A stretch of DNA of 20,704 bases from Bacilli bacterium (GTDB lineage Bacteria > Bacillota_I > Bacilli_A > RFN20 > UBA1709), in contig JAQUTO010000003.1 in the NCBI GenBank assembly GCA_028694305.1, positions 1 to 20,704 of the forward strand. The letters are read 5' to 3'. The notes under the pieces are model-generated. The model was given only the letters and a program-made list of their open reading frames with translations, had not been told where the DNA came from and made no database searches. Of the stretch, positions 14,852 through 20,704 are shown piece by piece; positions within the stretch are counted from its first letter, which is position 1, and each line of letters opens with the position of its first letter. A program made the translations under genes and the position numbers.

Positions 14852-15301
14852 ATGGACAAGGTAATTGCAGATAATCGAAAAGCGAGTTTTGATTATTTCT
14901 TAATGGAGAGATATGAGGCGGGGATTGAACTTAAAGGAACAGAGATTAAGTCCTTAAGAAAGAATTCTTGCTCAATTAAAGATGCCTACGTCACCATCAA
15001 AGATGGAGAAGCTTATATTCTCAATATGAATATTGCAGTCTATGACAAAGGCAACTTATTTAATCATGAACCATTAAGGGAACGTAAGCTTTTGCTCCAT
15101 AAGAAGGAAATAACTAAGTTACAAGCCAAGATTAAAGAAGAAGGGTTAACCTTAATACCAACCAAGGTATATTTATCGAAGGGAAGAGCAAAACTCGAAA
15201 TAGCAGTCGCTAAAGGCAAGAAACTTTATGATAAGCGGGACGATATGAAAAAGAAGAGTATTAATAAAGAAATTAGAAAAGCAAGTAAAGAAATCTATTA
15301 A
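14852..15301 (+). CDS. smpB: SsrA-binding protein SmpB
   Basis: This 149-residue protein matches SmpB throughout: IADNRKASFDYF, YEAGIELKGTEIKSLRKNS, the conserved FNHEPLRERKLLLHK, and a basic C-terminal tail (GKKLYDKRDDMKKKS) that would fold into the decoding centre. SmpB carries tmRNA to stalled ribosomes. The ATG at 14852 is preferred over the in-frame TTG at 14843 because it gives the family length and overlaps nothing. The tmRNA gene lies directly downstream, the classical partner arrangement. Confidence 0.95.
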   Translation: MDKVIADNRKASFDYFLMERYEAGIELKGTEIKSLRKNSCSIKDAYVTIKDGEAYILNMNIAVYDKGNLFNHEPLRERKLLLHKKEITKLQAKIKEEGLTLIPTKVYLSKGRAKLEIAVAKGKKLYDKRDDMKKKSINKEIRKASKEIY

Positions 15302-15302
15302 C

Positions 15303-15331
15303 TTGCTTTTTATTTTCTTTTTGAGTATGAT
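15303..15331 (+). promoter_or_regulatory. Promoter of ssrA, with a dyad over the -10
   Basis: TTGCTT at 15303-15308 and TATGAT at 15326-15331 are separated by exactly 17 bases. Transcription would start near 15338, about 10 bases before the mature 5' end, leaving a short leader for RNase P. The perfect dyad GTATGAT-T-ATCATAC at 15325-15339 covers the -10 and the predicted start. Confidence 0.7.
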
Positions 15332-15347
15332 TATCATACGCTCATGT

Positions 15348-15718
15348 GGGGATGTCATGGTTTCGACAGGGGTTTGTAAGATCTAGAATGCAGTCGAGTG
15401 GTTACGTAATAACCAAAAGCCAATTAAATGGCAAATCTGAATTAAACTACGCTTTTGCTTAATTAGCACATTAATTGTTCTCGCTTAAGCGAGAGAAAGC
15501 GTTGCTCCTTCCGAGTCTGTCTATCGCTTGGAAACGAGTATCATAAAGGTGGGCTAGGCTTTTATGACTCCACTAAATAAAGGATGAAAACCTAGGGGAT
15601 AGGAGTTAGGTAATTCCGTTTATCTTGAACTTACTCCGAATTAATAAGATAAGCTAAACTGTAGTGGGCTAGATGGGACAATCTTTGGACGCGAGTTCGA
15701 CTCTCGCCATCTCCACCA
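15348..15718 (+). ncRNA. ssrA: Transfer-messenger RNA (tmRNA)
   Basis: The 371-base RNA begins GGGGATG and ends CATCTCC-A-CCA, forming the acceptor stem with one G-U pair and an encoded CCA. The 5' TTTCGACAGG and the 3' T-arm (GCGAG, loop TTCGACT, CTCGC) are standard. The tag frame ends at TAA 15460-15462; the last residues are NYAFA. Read upstream in frame, the likely tag is TKSQLNGKSELNYAFA from about 15412, though the exact resume codon is uncertain by a codon or two. An inverted repeat at 15478-15497 and later stems fit the pseudoknot ring. Together with SmpB it tags stalled proteins for proteolysis. Confidence 0.96.
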
Positions 15719-15733
15719 TGATAAAAAGTCGAG

Positions 15734-15761
15734 GCTTGATATATTTATATCAAGCTTTTTT
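15734..15761 (+). terminator. Rho-independent terminator of ssrA
   Basis: A 9-bp stem, GCTTGATAT with ATATCAAGC around a four-base loop, is followed by six T residues. It lies 16 bases after the tmRNA CCA end. Confidence 0.88.
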
Positions 15762-15785
15762 CTTTGCCAAAACAATATAGTTTCG

Positions 15786-15815
15786 ACCAAAACAGCATCG
15801 CAGTGCGATTTTGGT
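15786..15815. repeat. Imperfect inverted repeat abutting the ATPase-gene promoter
   Basis: ACCAAAA (15786-15792) pairs with TTTTGGT (15809-15815), and TCGC (15798-15801) pairs with GCGA (15805-15808); a five-base bulge sits on the left side. It ends exactly where the TTGATA -35 begins. With no T-tract it is not a terminator, so a regulator-binding site is the more likely use. Confidence 0.55.
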
Positions 15816-15843
15816 TGATAAAATTATATATTTGAAATATACT
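15815..15843 (+). promoter_or_regulatory. Near-consensus promoter of the DUF4143 ATPase gene
   Basis: TTGATA at 15815-15820 and TATACT at 15838-15843 are separated by 17 bases. The predicted start near 15850 leaves a leader of about 16 bases that just holds the AGGTG ribosome binding site. Confidence 0.72.
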
Positions 15844-15865
15844 AACGGTGGTAGGTGATTGATGA

Positions 15866-17119
15866 ATGAGTTATATAAAAAGAGATATAGAAGATAAACT
15901 ACTAGAAGCTTCCAAACAATTTGCTTCAATAACTGTGTATGGATCCAGGCAGGTGGGTAAATCTACATTACTGACAAAGTTATTTTCGAATATTCAAGCA
16001 ATTACATTAGATGATTTAGAATTAAGAGACTATGCTTTAAGAGATCCAAAAGGATTCATAAAGTATTACTCTTATCCACTTATTATAGATGAAATTCAAA
16101 AAGCACCTAAGTTATTAGAGTACATCAAAATTGAAATAGATAAGAAGAAATTAGAATGGATGAATAATAAGCAAAAGCCGGAATTATTATATATTTTATC
16201 TGGCTCGAATCAATATGAATTACAGCAAGCTGTTACAGAGTCATTGGAAGGAAGGACTTGTGTTTTCAATTTGGCTTCCTTATCATATAACGAAATCCAA
16301 GGAAGAAAGAGTTGTAATGCCTTCAATCCAACTGTAGATGTCTTAAAAAATAAATCAAAGTTGCTAGATGATTATCGTTCTAGAAAAGCTATTTTTGAAT
16401 GTATATTTTTGGGTGGGATGCCAGAGTACATTGCTTTAAAACCCGACAGAGATATGTTCTTCAAATCATATATTTCTACATATATCGAAAAGGATGTTAA
16501 GAAAATAATAGGTGTGGATAAAGAGACCACATTTATGAATTTTATGAAGTATGTTGCTTTACGTACTGGGTGTCAAGTTGATTATTCCGAAATATCTAGA
16601 AGTGTAGGAATTGATGCCAGAACAGTTAGAGGCTGGCTATCAGTTCTTGAAACATCTGGAATAATAAAAATGATTCAGCCTTATTGTTCACGTGTCTCAG
16701 ATAGAGTTATTAAGGCTAGTAAACTCTATTTTATGGATACAGGCCTATGTTCGTATCTTTGTGGATTTCCAACGGCTGAAATACTAGAAAGAAGTACATT
16801 TGCTGGGGCTTTTTACGAAACATATGTTATTTCTGAAATTTTAAAGTCCTATTACAATTCATATAAATCTGTTGAGAGTATTTATTATTATAGAGACAAA
16901 GATCAGTATGAAGTTGATCTAATTATTGATGGTTTTGACTCAATCTACCCAATCGAAATAAAAAAAGGAATTAACCCTGTGAGCCCTACTATGAAATTTA
17001 CCGTATTAAAGAAATTCAAAAAGAAAGTTAATATTGGATTGGTGATTGATTCCTCTGATAAAGTTTTTCCAATTAATGATGAAGTTTATAACTGTCCAAT
17101 TGATATTATTGGCCTATAA
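15866..17119 (+). CDS. AAA-family ATPase with DUF4143 C-terminal domain
   Basis: This 417-residue protein has Walker A GSRQVGKST at 26-34, Walker B PLIIDEIQ with Asp75 and Glu76, and sensor-like LSGSNQ at 111-116 followed by ESLEGR (Arg130). A winged-helix-like segment lies at about 238-275 (YSEISRSVGIDARTVRGWL). The DUF4143 tail contains a PD-(D/E)xK-like set: Asp351 in YEVDLII and Glu364-x-Lys366 in PIEIKKG. Members are common, often in several copies per genome, and of unknown function. The gene is monocistronic behind its own promoter. ATG 15866 is chosen because the overlapping ATG at 15862 soon hits a stop. It could act in defence or DNA handling, but nothing here proves it. Confidence 0.88.
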   Translation: MSYIKRDIEDKLLEASKQFASITVYGSRQVGKSTLLTKLFSNIQAITLDDLELRDYALRDPKGFIKYYSYPLIIDEIQKAPKLLEYIKIEIDKKKLEWMNNKQKPELLYILSGSNQYELQQAVTESLEGRTCVFNLASLSYNEIQGRKSCNAFNPTVDVLKNKSKLLDDYRSRKAIFECIFLGGMPEYIALKPDRDMFFKSYISTYIEKDVKKIIGVDKETTFMNFMKYVALRTGCQVDYSEISRSVGIDARTVRGWLSVLETSGIIKMIQPYCSRVSDRVIKASKLYFMDTGLCSYLCGFPTAEILERSTFAGAFYETYVISEILKSYYNSYKSVESIYYYRDKDQYEVDLIIDGFDSIYPIEIKKGINPVSPTMKFTVLKKFKKKVNIGLVIDSSDKVFPINDEVYNCPIDIIGL

Positions 17120-17188
17120 CTAAGCGATCGGTTAAAAGAATTGTGGCTAGATTTTTTCACATATAGTCGACATAAAGGAGGATGTATT

Positions 17189-18394
17189 ATGTCCGATACA
17201 TTAATTACAGTTTTATTTGTAGTATTAGGCTTTATTTTAATTGTCTTGATTATTTTAATTGTCCTTTTATTGAAGAAAAATAAGGGGAATGGGACCCCAG
17301 ATGATTTGATGGCAGTCGGTGAGATGAAAGCCAAACTGGATCAAGTCAATAAAGATATCTCTAGTACCATTAATAATTCCATGCAAGAGGCGACTATTAA
17401 GGCTCTTAATCAAGTAAGTACTGCTAATGAAAATAGCAATGTTAAGTTGGAGCGTTTCCAACAATCAATTAATGAAGGTATTGATAATAAATTTAAAAAT
17501 CTAAATGAGCAACTTAATACCCAAATAGGGTTACTTAATAAGCGGGTTGATGAACGTTTAGAAGGTGGATTTAAAACCACTTCTGAAACAGTTAGAAGTG
17601 TGACAGAACGTTTAGCCAAAATTGATGAAGCTCAAAAGAATATTGAAGCCTTATCTGGCGATGTTATTTCTTTGAAAAGTGTCTTAGAGAATAACCAACA
17701 ACGGGGTCAATTTGGTGAATTCCAATTATCGATGATTCTCAAGAATGTTTTCGGTGAGACACATGGTTTATATGAAGAACAATACTCTATCAAGGGTGAT
17801 AATGTCAGAGCCGATGCAGTGGTCTTTTTACCACCACCATATAATATGCTTTGTATTGATTCTAAGTTTCCTTATAAAGACTACCTAGACGTCATTGATG
17901 GTAAAGATGATGATCCAAGTCTTGAAGAAGCCAAAAAGAACTTTAATAAAGCCTTTATGAAACATGTTAATGATATTAAAAGTAAATACATAATTCCGAA
18001 TAAAACAGCACCTCAAGCTTTTATGTTTATCCCAAGTGATGGTGTGTTTGCGTATTTACATGTGCATATGCATGATTTGATTGAAGAAGCCCAAAGTAAG
18101 GGAGTTATTGTCACTTCTCCTGCTACCTTACAAGCGATGTTAGCAACTATGGCAATGCTCAAGATTAATTATGAACGCGCCCAAAACTTAGACTTTATTA
18201 CTAATCAAATTCAAGGATTAAGTAAAGATTTCAACAAGTGGAGTGATGATTGGGATAAGATATCTAAAAATATTTCAGCAGTTAGCAATGCTCAAATCTC
18301 CTTAGATAATCGGGCCAGACTAATGAAAGATAAGTTCCAAAAGATTCATGATTCTCAAATTGAACAGTTAGAAGATAAAAAAGAAGTGGATTAG
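17189..18394 (+). CDS. rmuC: DNA recombination protein RmuC
   Basis: This 401-residue protein has the RmuC layout. An N-terminal membrane anchor lies at about 4-28 and a long coiled coil at about 45-170. The RmuC nuclease-like domain starts with RGQFGEFQL (172-180) and has RADAVVFLPPP at 207-217 and the DSKFP motif at 224-228, part of a PD-(D/E)xK-type site. RmuC limits rearrangements between inverted repeats in E. coli; the biochemical activity is unclear. ATG 17189 is chosen over an upstream in-frame TTG because a strong AAAGGAGG lies seven bases before it. Its stop overlaps the stop of the minus-strand ATPase gene by four bases, leaving no room for a terminator between them. Confidence 0.93.
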   Translation: MSDTLITVLFVVLGFILIVLIILIVLLLKKNKGNGTPDDLMAVGEMKAKLDQVNKDISSTINNSMQEATIKALNQVSTANENSNVKLERFQQSINEGIDNKFKNLNEQLNTQIGLLNKRVDERLEGGFKTTSETVRSVTERLAKIDEAQKNIEALSGDVISLKSVLENNQQRGQFGEFQLSMILKNVFGETHGLYEEQYSIKGDNVRADAVVFLPPPYNMLCIDSKFPYKDYLDVIDGKDDDPSLEEAKKNFNKAFMKHVNDIKSKYIIPNKTAPQAFMFIPSDGVFAYLHVHMHDLIEEAQSKGVIVTSPATLQAMLATMAMLKINYERAQNLDFITNQIQGLSKDFNKWSDDWDKISKNISAVSNAQISLDNRARLMKDKFQKIHDSQIEQLEDKKEVD

Positions 18395-19677
18395 TTTCGT
18401 AAAGCAGTAATAGGTATAACAATAATCCCATCTTTTCTTCGATATCCATATTGACCATCAGTAATTATTAACTTGAATTTTGGTAAAGACATTTGTTTAT
18501 TTGGGTTTTCGATGTTGTATTTGTTGATTAGCGTATCAAATTTATTAAGGTTTTGCGCTCCCTCTTCAATGTACTTATCGCCGCATTTACATTCAATTAA
18601 GCAATAATCTTCGTTATTTAGATGTATAACATAGTCGCATTCTAATCCCAATCGATCCCGATAATAAGAAAGATGTCCATCAAAGGTATTGGCATAAATT
18701 GCTAGGTCACGGCCTACTAAACATTCAAAAAGGAATCCTCTTGTTTTATAATCCTTATCTAAGCCTTTCTCATTTATTTCTAATGAGGCACACGCTATAG
18801 AAGGATCAAACAAGCCTTTTTTTGGTAATGATCTAATAGATGTTTTGCTTCTAATCATCGGGCACCATGCTGGTATTTCTTTTACCACAAATAGTCGCAT
18901 AAGAGCATTATAGTATTCATAAAAAGTTTGTTCACTCATTGGATGACCGGATGCATTTACATCGGCTATCAGTGTTCTATTATCAATACTTTGTGAAATT
19001 CCACGAGAGATGGAGTGGAGCAATGCTAATGTAGTTTGGGGATTTAAATCTTTACCACTTGCTTCTTGAATATCGGTATCGCAAATGCTTCGTAAAACAT
19101 GTTTTCCATATATATTGCTATTGCGTGGTGGATTAACAATGCCTTCTGGCCAACCCCCGCGAACGATAAGTTCAGATATCTCTTCTCGGGTTGTTGTGGA
19201 GGTAAGACTCACTTTCAATAACGGATCTGTAAACAACTGCTTCAATGAAACCTCTCCAGTTGAGTTTCCGCTTTCGAAAAGAGACATCGTTGTCATATCT
19301 AATATCACGATTCGCATTGAACCGGTGTGATTAGTAATGCCATTTTTTGGAGAATATGATCCGGTCAATAAGAATTGATTTTTAAGATGTGTTTCATCGG
19401 AATAGTTTTTAATCTCATCCCAAACAAGTGGATACAATTGCCATTCATCAATTAGACGTGGTTTATCTCCTTTTAAAAACAATGAAGGATCTGTCGAGTA
19501 GATTTGTTCAAATTCTTCTTTCTGTTTTTTGGTGTTAAACTTTATCTCGCTTTTTGCAAAATGTTCGCAGGTTGATGTCTTGCCGCACCATTTAGGGCCA
19601 CGGATTTGGACTGCAGTGAAATCTTGTAGTATATCTTCAATCGAACTATCTATTAATCTGGGTAGATACTTTATCAT
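18391..19677 (-). CDS. AAA-family ATPase with DUF4143-type C-terminal domain
   Basis: This 428-residue minus-strand protein has Walker A GPKWCGKTS at 27-35, Walker B RLIDEWQ with Asp77 and Glu78, and the sensor-like LLTGSYSP at 103-110. Its C-terminal region has Asp348 in ECDYVIH and Glu362-x-Lys364 in LIECKCG, again a PD-(D/E)xK-like arrangement. It belongs to the GPKWCGKT branch of these ATPases and differs clearly from the plus-strand one at 15866-17119, so it is not a recent duplicate. The ATG at 19677 is preferred over longer in-frame starts because AAGGAGAG lies about nine bases before it. A TATAAT -10 is at 19710-19705. Function is unknown. It runs head-on into rmuC. Confidence 0.87.
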   Translation of the reverse strand: MIKYLPRLIDSSIEDILQDFTAVQIRGPKWCGKTSTCEHFAKSEIKFNTKKQKEEFEQIYSTDPSLFLKGDKPRLIDEWQLYPLVWDEIKNYSDETHLKNQFLLTGSYSPKNGITNHTGSMRIVILDMTTMSLFESGNSTGEVSLKQLFTDPLLKVSLTSTTTREEISELIVRGGWPEGIVNPPRNSNIYGKHVLRSICDTDIQEASGKDLNPQTTLALLHSISRGISQSIDNRTLIADVNASGHPMSEQTFYEYYNALMRLFVVKEIPAWCPMIRSKTSIRSLPKKGLFDPSIACASLEINEKGLDKDYKTRGFLFECLVGRDLAIYANTFDGHLSYYRDRLGLECDYVIHLNNEDYCLIECKCGDKYIEEGAQNLNKFDTLINKYNIENPNKQMSLPKFKLIITDGQYGYRRKDGIIVIPITALRN

Positions 19678-19704
19678 GATAATAGTCTCTCCTTTTATAA
19701 TTAT

Positions 19705-19732
19705 ATTATACAACCGATTTAGATATTTGCAA
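19705..19732 (-). promoter_or_regulatory. Promoter of the minus-strand ATPase gene
   Basis: On the minus strand, TTGCAA (19732-19727) and TATAAT (19710-19705) are separated by 16 bases. The -35 hexamer lies inside the first copy of the 23-bp-period repeat, so a repeat-binding protein would compete with RNA polymerase. Confidence 0.55.
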
Positions 19733-19779
19733 TAATTGACTTTAGATATTTGCAATTTTTGGACTTAGGGATTTGTAAT
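19718..19779. repeat. Three-copy direct repeat with 23-bp period
   Basis: TTTAGATATTTGCAAT occurs exactly at 19718-19733 and again at 19741-19756. A degenerate copy, TTAGGGATTTGTAAT, is at 19765-19779, again 23 bp on. A fourth, weaker echo (AAAGATTTG) begins near 19789. The units are about two helical turns apart, so repeated sites would face the same side of the DNA. They lie between the divergent ATPase and SdpI-family genes. They could be an operator array or the remains of a tandem duplication. Confidence 0.8.
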
Positions 19780-19824
19780 AAAAGGAATAAAGATTTGTTT
19801 TGTGATGAAAAAAAACAAAATAAG

Positions 19825-19835
19825 TATGATACAAT
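19825..19835 (+). promoter_or_regulatory. -10 candidates of the SdpI-family gene
   Basis: TATGAT (19825-19830) and the overlapping TACAAT (19830-19835) lie 20-30 bases before the start codon. Neither has a good -35 at the right distance, so the choice between them is open. Confidence 0.4.
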
Positions 19836-19854
19836 TATTGAAAGGGGAACAATT

Positions 19855-20247
19855 ATGGGCTTTTGGATATTCATGCTTTGTATGTGTTTATTAGTGCCAA
19901 TAACAATGGTTTGTTTTGGAAGTTATTTTTTGAAGAAAGCTCCTAAGAACATCAATGTTTTTTTTGGGTATCGAACAAATATGTCGATGAAGAATCAAAA
20001 TACCTGGGAATTCGCCCATAAAACGATTGGTAAAATCTGGAGGTTGGTAGGATATATCCTTTTACCTCTTTCAGTAGTTCCAATGCTCTTCTTCCTTAAC
20101 CAAGATATTGACACTACAGGCTGGGTCGGTTCAATTACGGTTTTGGCCCAACTAGTTGTAATGCTTTTAACCATAATTCCTGTTGAAGTGAAGTTACATC
20201 AAACCTTTGATAAAAATGGAAACTACAAAGATGAGAAGGCTAGTTAG
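19855..20247 (+). CDS. SdpI-family small membrane protein
   Basis: This 130-residue protein has three predicted membrane segments (about 3-25, 60-80 and 90-108). Between the first and second it carries the family's signature FFGYRTNMSMKNQNTWEFAHK (about 37-57). In Bacillus subtilis SdpI the domain gives immunity to the SdpC toxin and signals to its repressor; most standalone members have unknown roles. The ATG at 19855 is chosen because AAAGGGG lies seven bases upstream; a longer in-frame reading from 19750 would run through the repeat array. No toxin gene is visible nearby. Confidence 0.82.
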   Translation: MGFWIFMLCMCLLVPITMVCFGSYFLKKAPKNINVFFGYRTNMSMKNQNTWEFAHKTIGKIWRLVGYILLPLSVVPMLFFLNQDIDTTGWVGSITVLAQLVVMLLTIIPVEVKLHQTFDKNGNYKDEKAS

Positions 20248-20295
20248 ATTCATAACAATAGCCACATAGACAGAATATGCCAAATTAGCATACAA

Positions 20296-20334
20296 AAAAA
20301 GGACAAAATGATATTTAAACGTCTTGTCCTTTTT
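20296..20334. terminator. Bidirectional terminator between convergent genes
   Basis: AAAAAGGACAA (20296-20306) pairs with TTGTCCTTTTT (20324-20334) around a 17-base loop. T-tracts exist on both strands, so it can serve the SdpI-family gene and the minus-strand gene beyond it. Confidence 0.8.
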
Positions 20335-20341
20335 ATTAACC

Positions 20342-20704
20342 TTAGGATACTAATTGTCTATCATTATATCTACCTTGTCTATAAAAATCGCCAGCATTTA
20401 AAGGAATGGTTATTTTTAAATTGGAGATAGTAAAGTCAGAGTTATCATCTGTTACAATATTAAAGCTATAGAAGGTCTTATAGGTAATGGCACCATCTTT
20501 ATCTATAGTTGTTGGAATATCAAATGTAACTGTTTTTTGATTGGCATCAAATGAATATGAGACATAATTGGATTCAGGAGAATTGTCTTTTAGAACAATA
20601 GTCTGGTAATAATATGTAACATCTGTTTTGGCCAATCTAATTACAAATGGACTACTTGTCTCAATATCAAAAGAGATTCTTTTAATTGGAATGGCATCTA
20701 CAGC
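20342..20704 (-). CDS. Hypothetical protein, C-terminal fragment
   Basis: This minus-strand frame is open from the window edge to TAA at 20344-20342, giving the last 120 residues of a longer protein. The internal TTG near 20635 is not a real start, because the frame continues upstream of it without a stop. The fragment is rich in Thr, Asp, Tyr and Ser and alternates hydrophobic residues, as in beta-sheet extracellular domains (TVTFDIPTTIDKDGAITYKTFYSFNI). It has no Cys and no sorting motif at the end. It may be the tail of a secreted protein or lipoprotein; the family is not recognised. Confidence 0.7.
   Translation of the reverse strand, partial: AVDAIPIKRISFDIETSSPFVIRLAKTDVTYYYQTIVLKDNSPESNYVSYSFDANQKTVTFDIPTTIDKDGAITYKTFYSFNIVTDDNSDFTISNLKITIPLNAGDFYRQGRYNDRQLVS

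Noticed and set aside
15690..15865. Integration site (att) at the 3' end of ssrA with an island downstream
   Set aside because: tmRNA ends are common integration sites, but no integrase and no repeat of the ssrA 3' end was found downstream in the window.
17141..17188. In-frame TTG start upstream of rmuC
   Set aside because: AAAGGAGG sits inside this stretch and marks ATG 17189; RmuC proteins start just before the membrane anchor.
19678..19755. Longer N-terminus for the minus-strand ATPase
   Set aside because: It would read through the promoter and the repeat array; AAGGAGAG fits the ATG at 19677.
19750..19854. Longer N-terminus for the SdpI-family protein
   Set aside because: The extra residues are polar and unlike the family, they run through repeat DNA, and AAAGGGG marks the ATG at 19855.

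Overview
The window looks like a chromosomal piece of an AT-rich, low-GC Gram-positive anaerobe from the Bacilli/Erysipelotrichia/Mollicutes neighbourhood. Four things point there: sigma-A type promoters and strong AGGAGG ribosome binding sites; a lipoprotein-anchored binding protein; a tmRNA whose tag ends in YAFA, an ending familiar from Mollicutes; and standard code use (livF ends in TGA, Trp is TGG). Species cannot be named from the sequence alone.

Positions 1-9547 hold a regulated catabolic island. A divergent TetR-type regulator (partial, minus strand) faces a strong promoter with a perfect inverted-repeat operator and a cre-like site in a long leader. The operon then runs: ketoacyl-synthase-III-like thiolase-fold enzyme, LivH and LivM permeases, a LivG ATPase with an unusual ~225-residue charged coiled-coil N-terminus, LivF, a LivK-type lipoprotein broken by a one-base frameshift, an acetyl-CoA hydrolase/4-hydroxybutyrate-type CoA-transferase, and an alpha/beta hydrolase. 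Read together, this looks like import of a small organic acid or amino-acid-like substrate, transfer to CoA, and C-C or acyl chemistry. The substrate is unknown.

Positions 9548-13514 begin with an isolated ASCH-GNAT fusion gene with an apparently leaderless promoter. A tightly overlapping four-gene operon follows: DUF523 (TudS-like), IspD-like cytidylyltransferase, PfkB/PsuK kinase, PsuG. The last two form the pseudouridine breakdown pair; with the DUF523 protein this suggests salvage of modified pyrimidines.

Positions 13515-15761 hold a DUF975 membrane protein, a YcxB-like membrane protein, smpB and ssrA (tmRNA), the last with its own promoter and terminator.

Positions 15762-20704 hold two unrelated-looking AAA/DUF4143 ATPases with PD-(D/E)xK-like C-termini flanking rmuC, an SdpI-family membrane protein, and the C-terminal end of an unidentified minus-strand gene. 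The intergenic DNA here carries a dyad next to a near-consensus promoter and a three-copy 23-bp-period direct repeat between divergent genes.

No tRNA, rRNA, CRISPR array or insertion sequence was seen.
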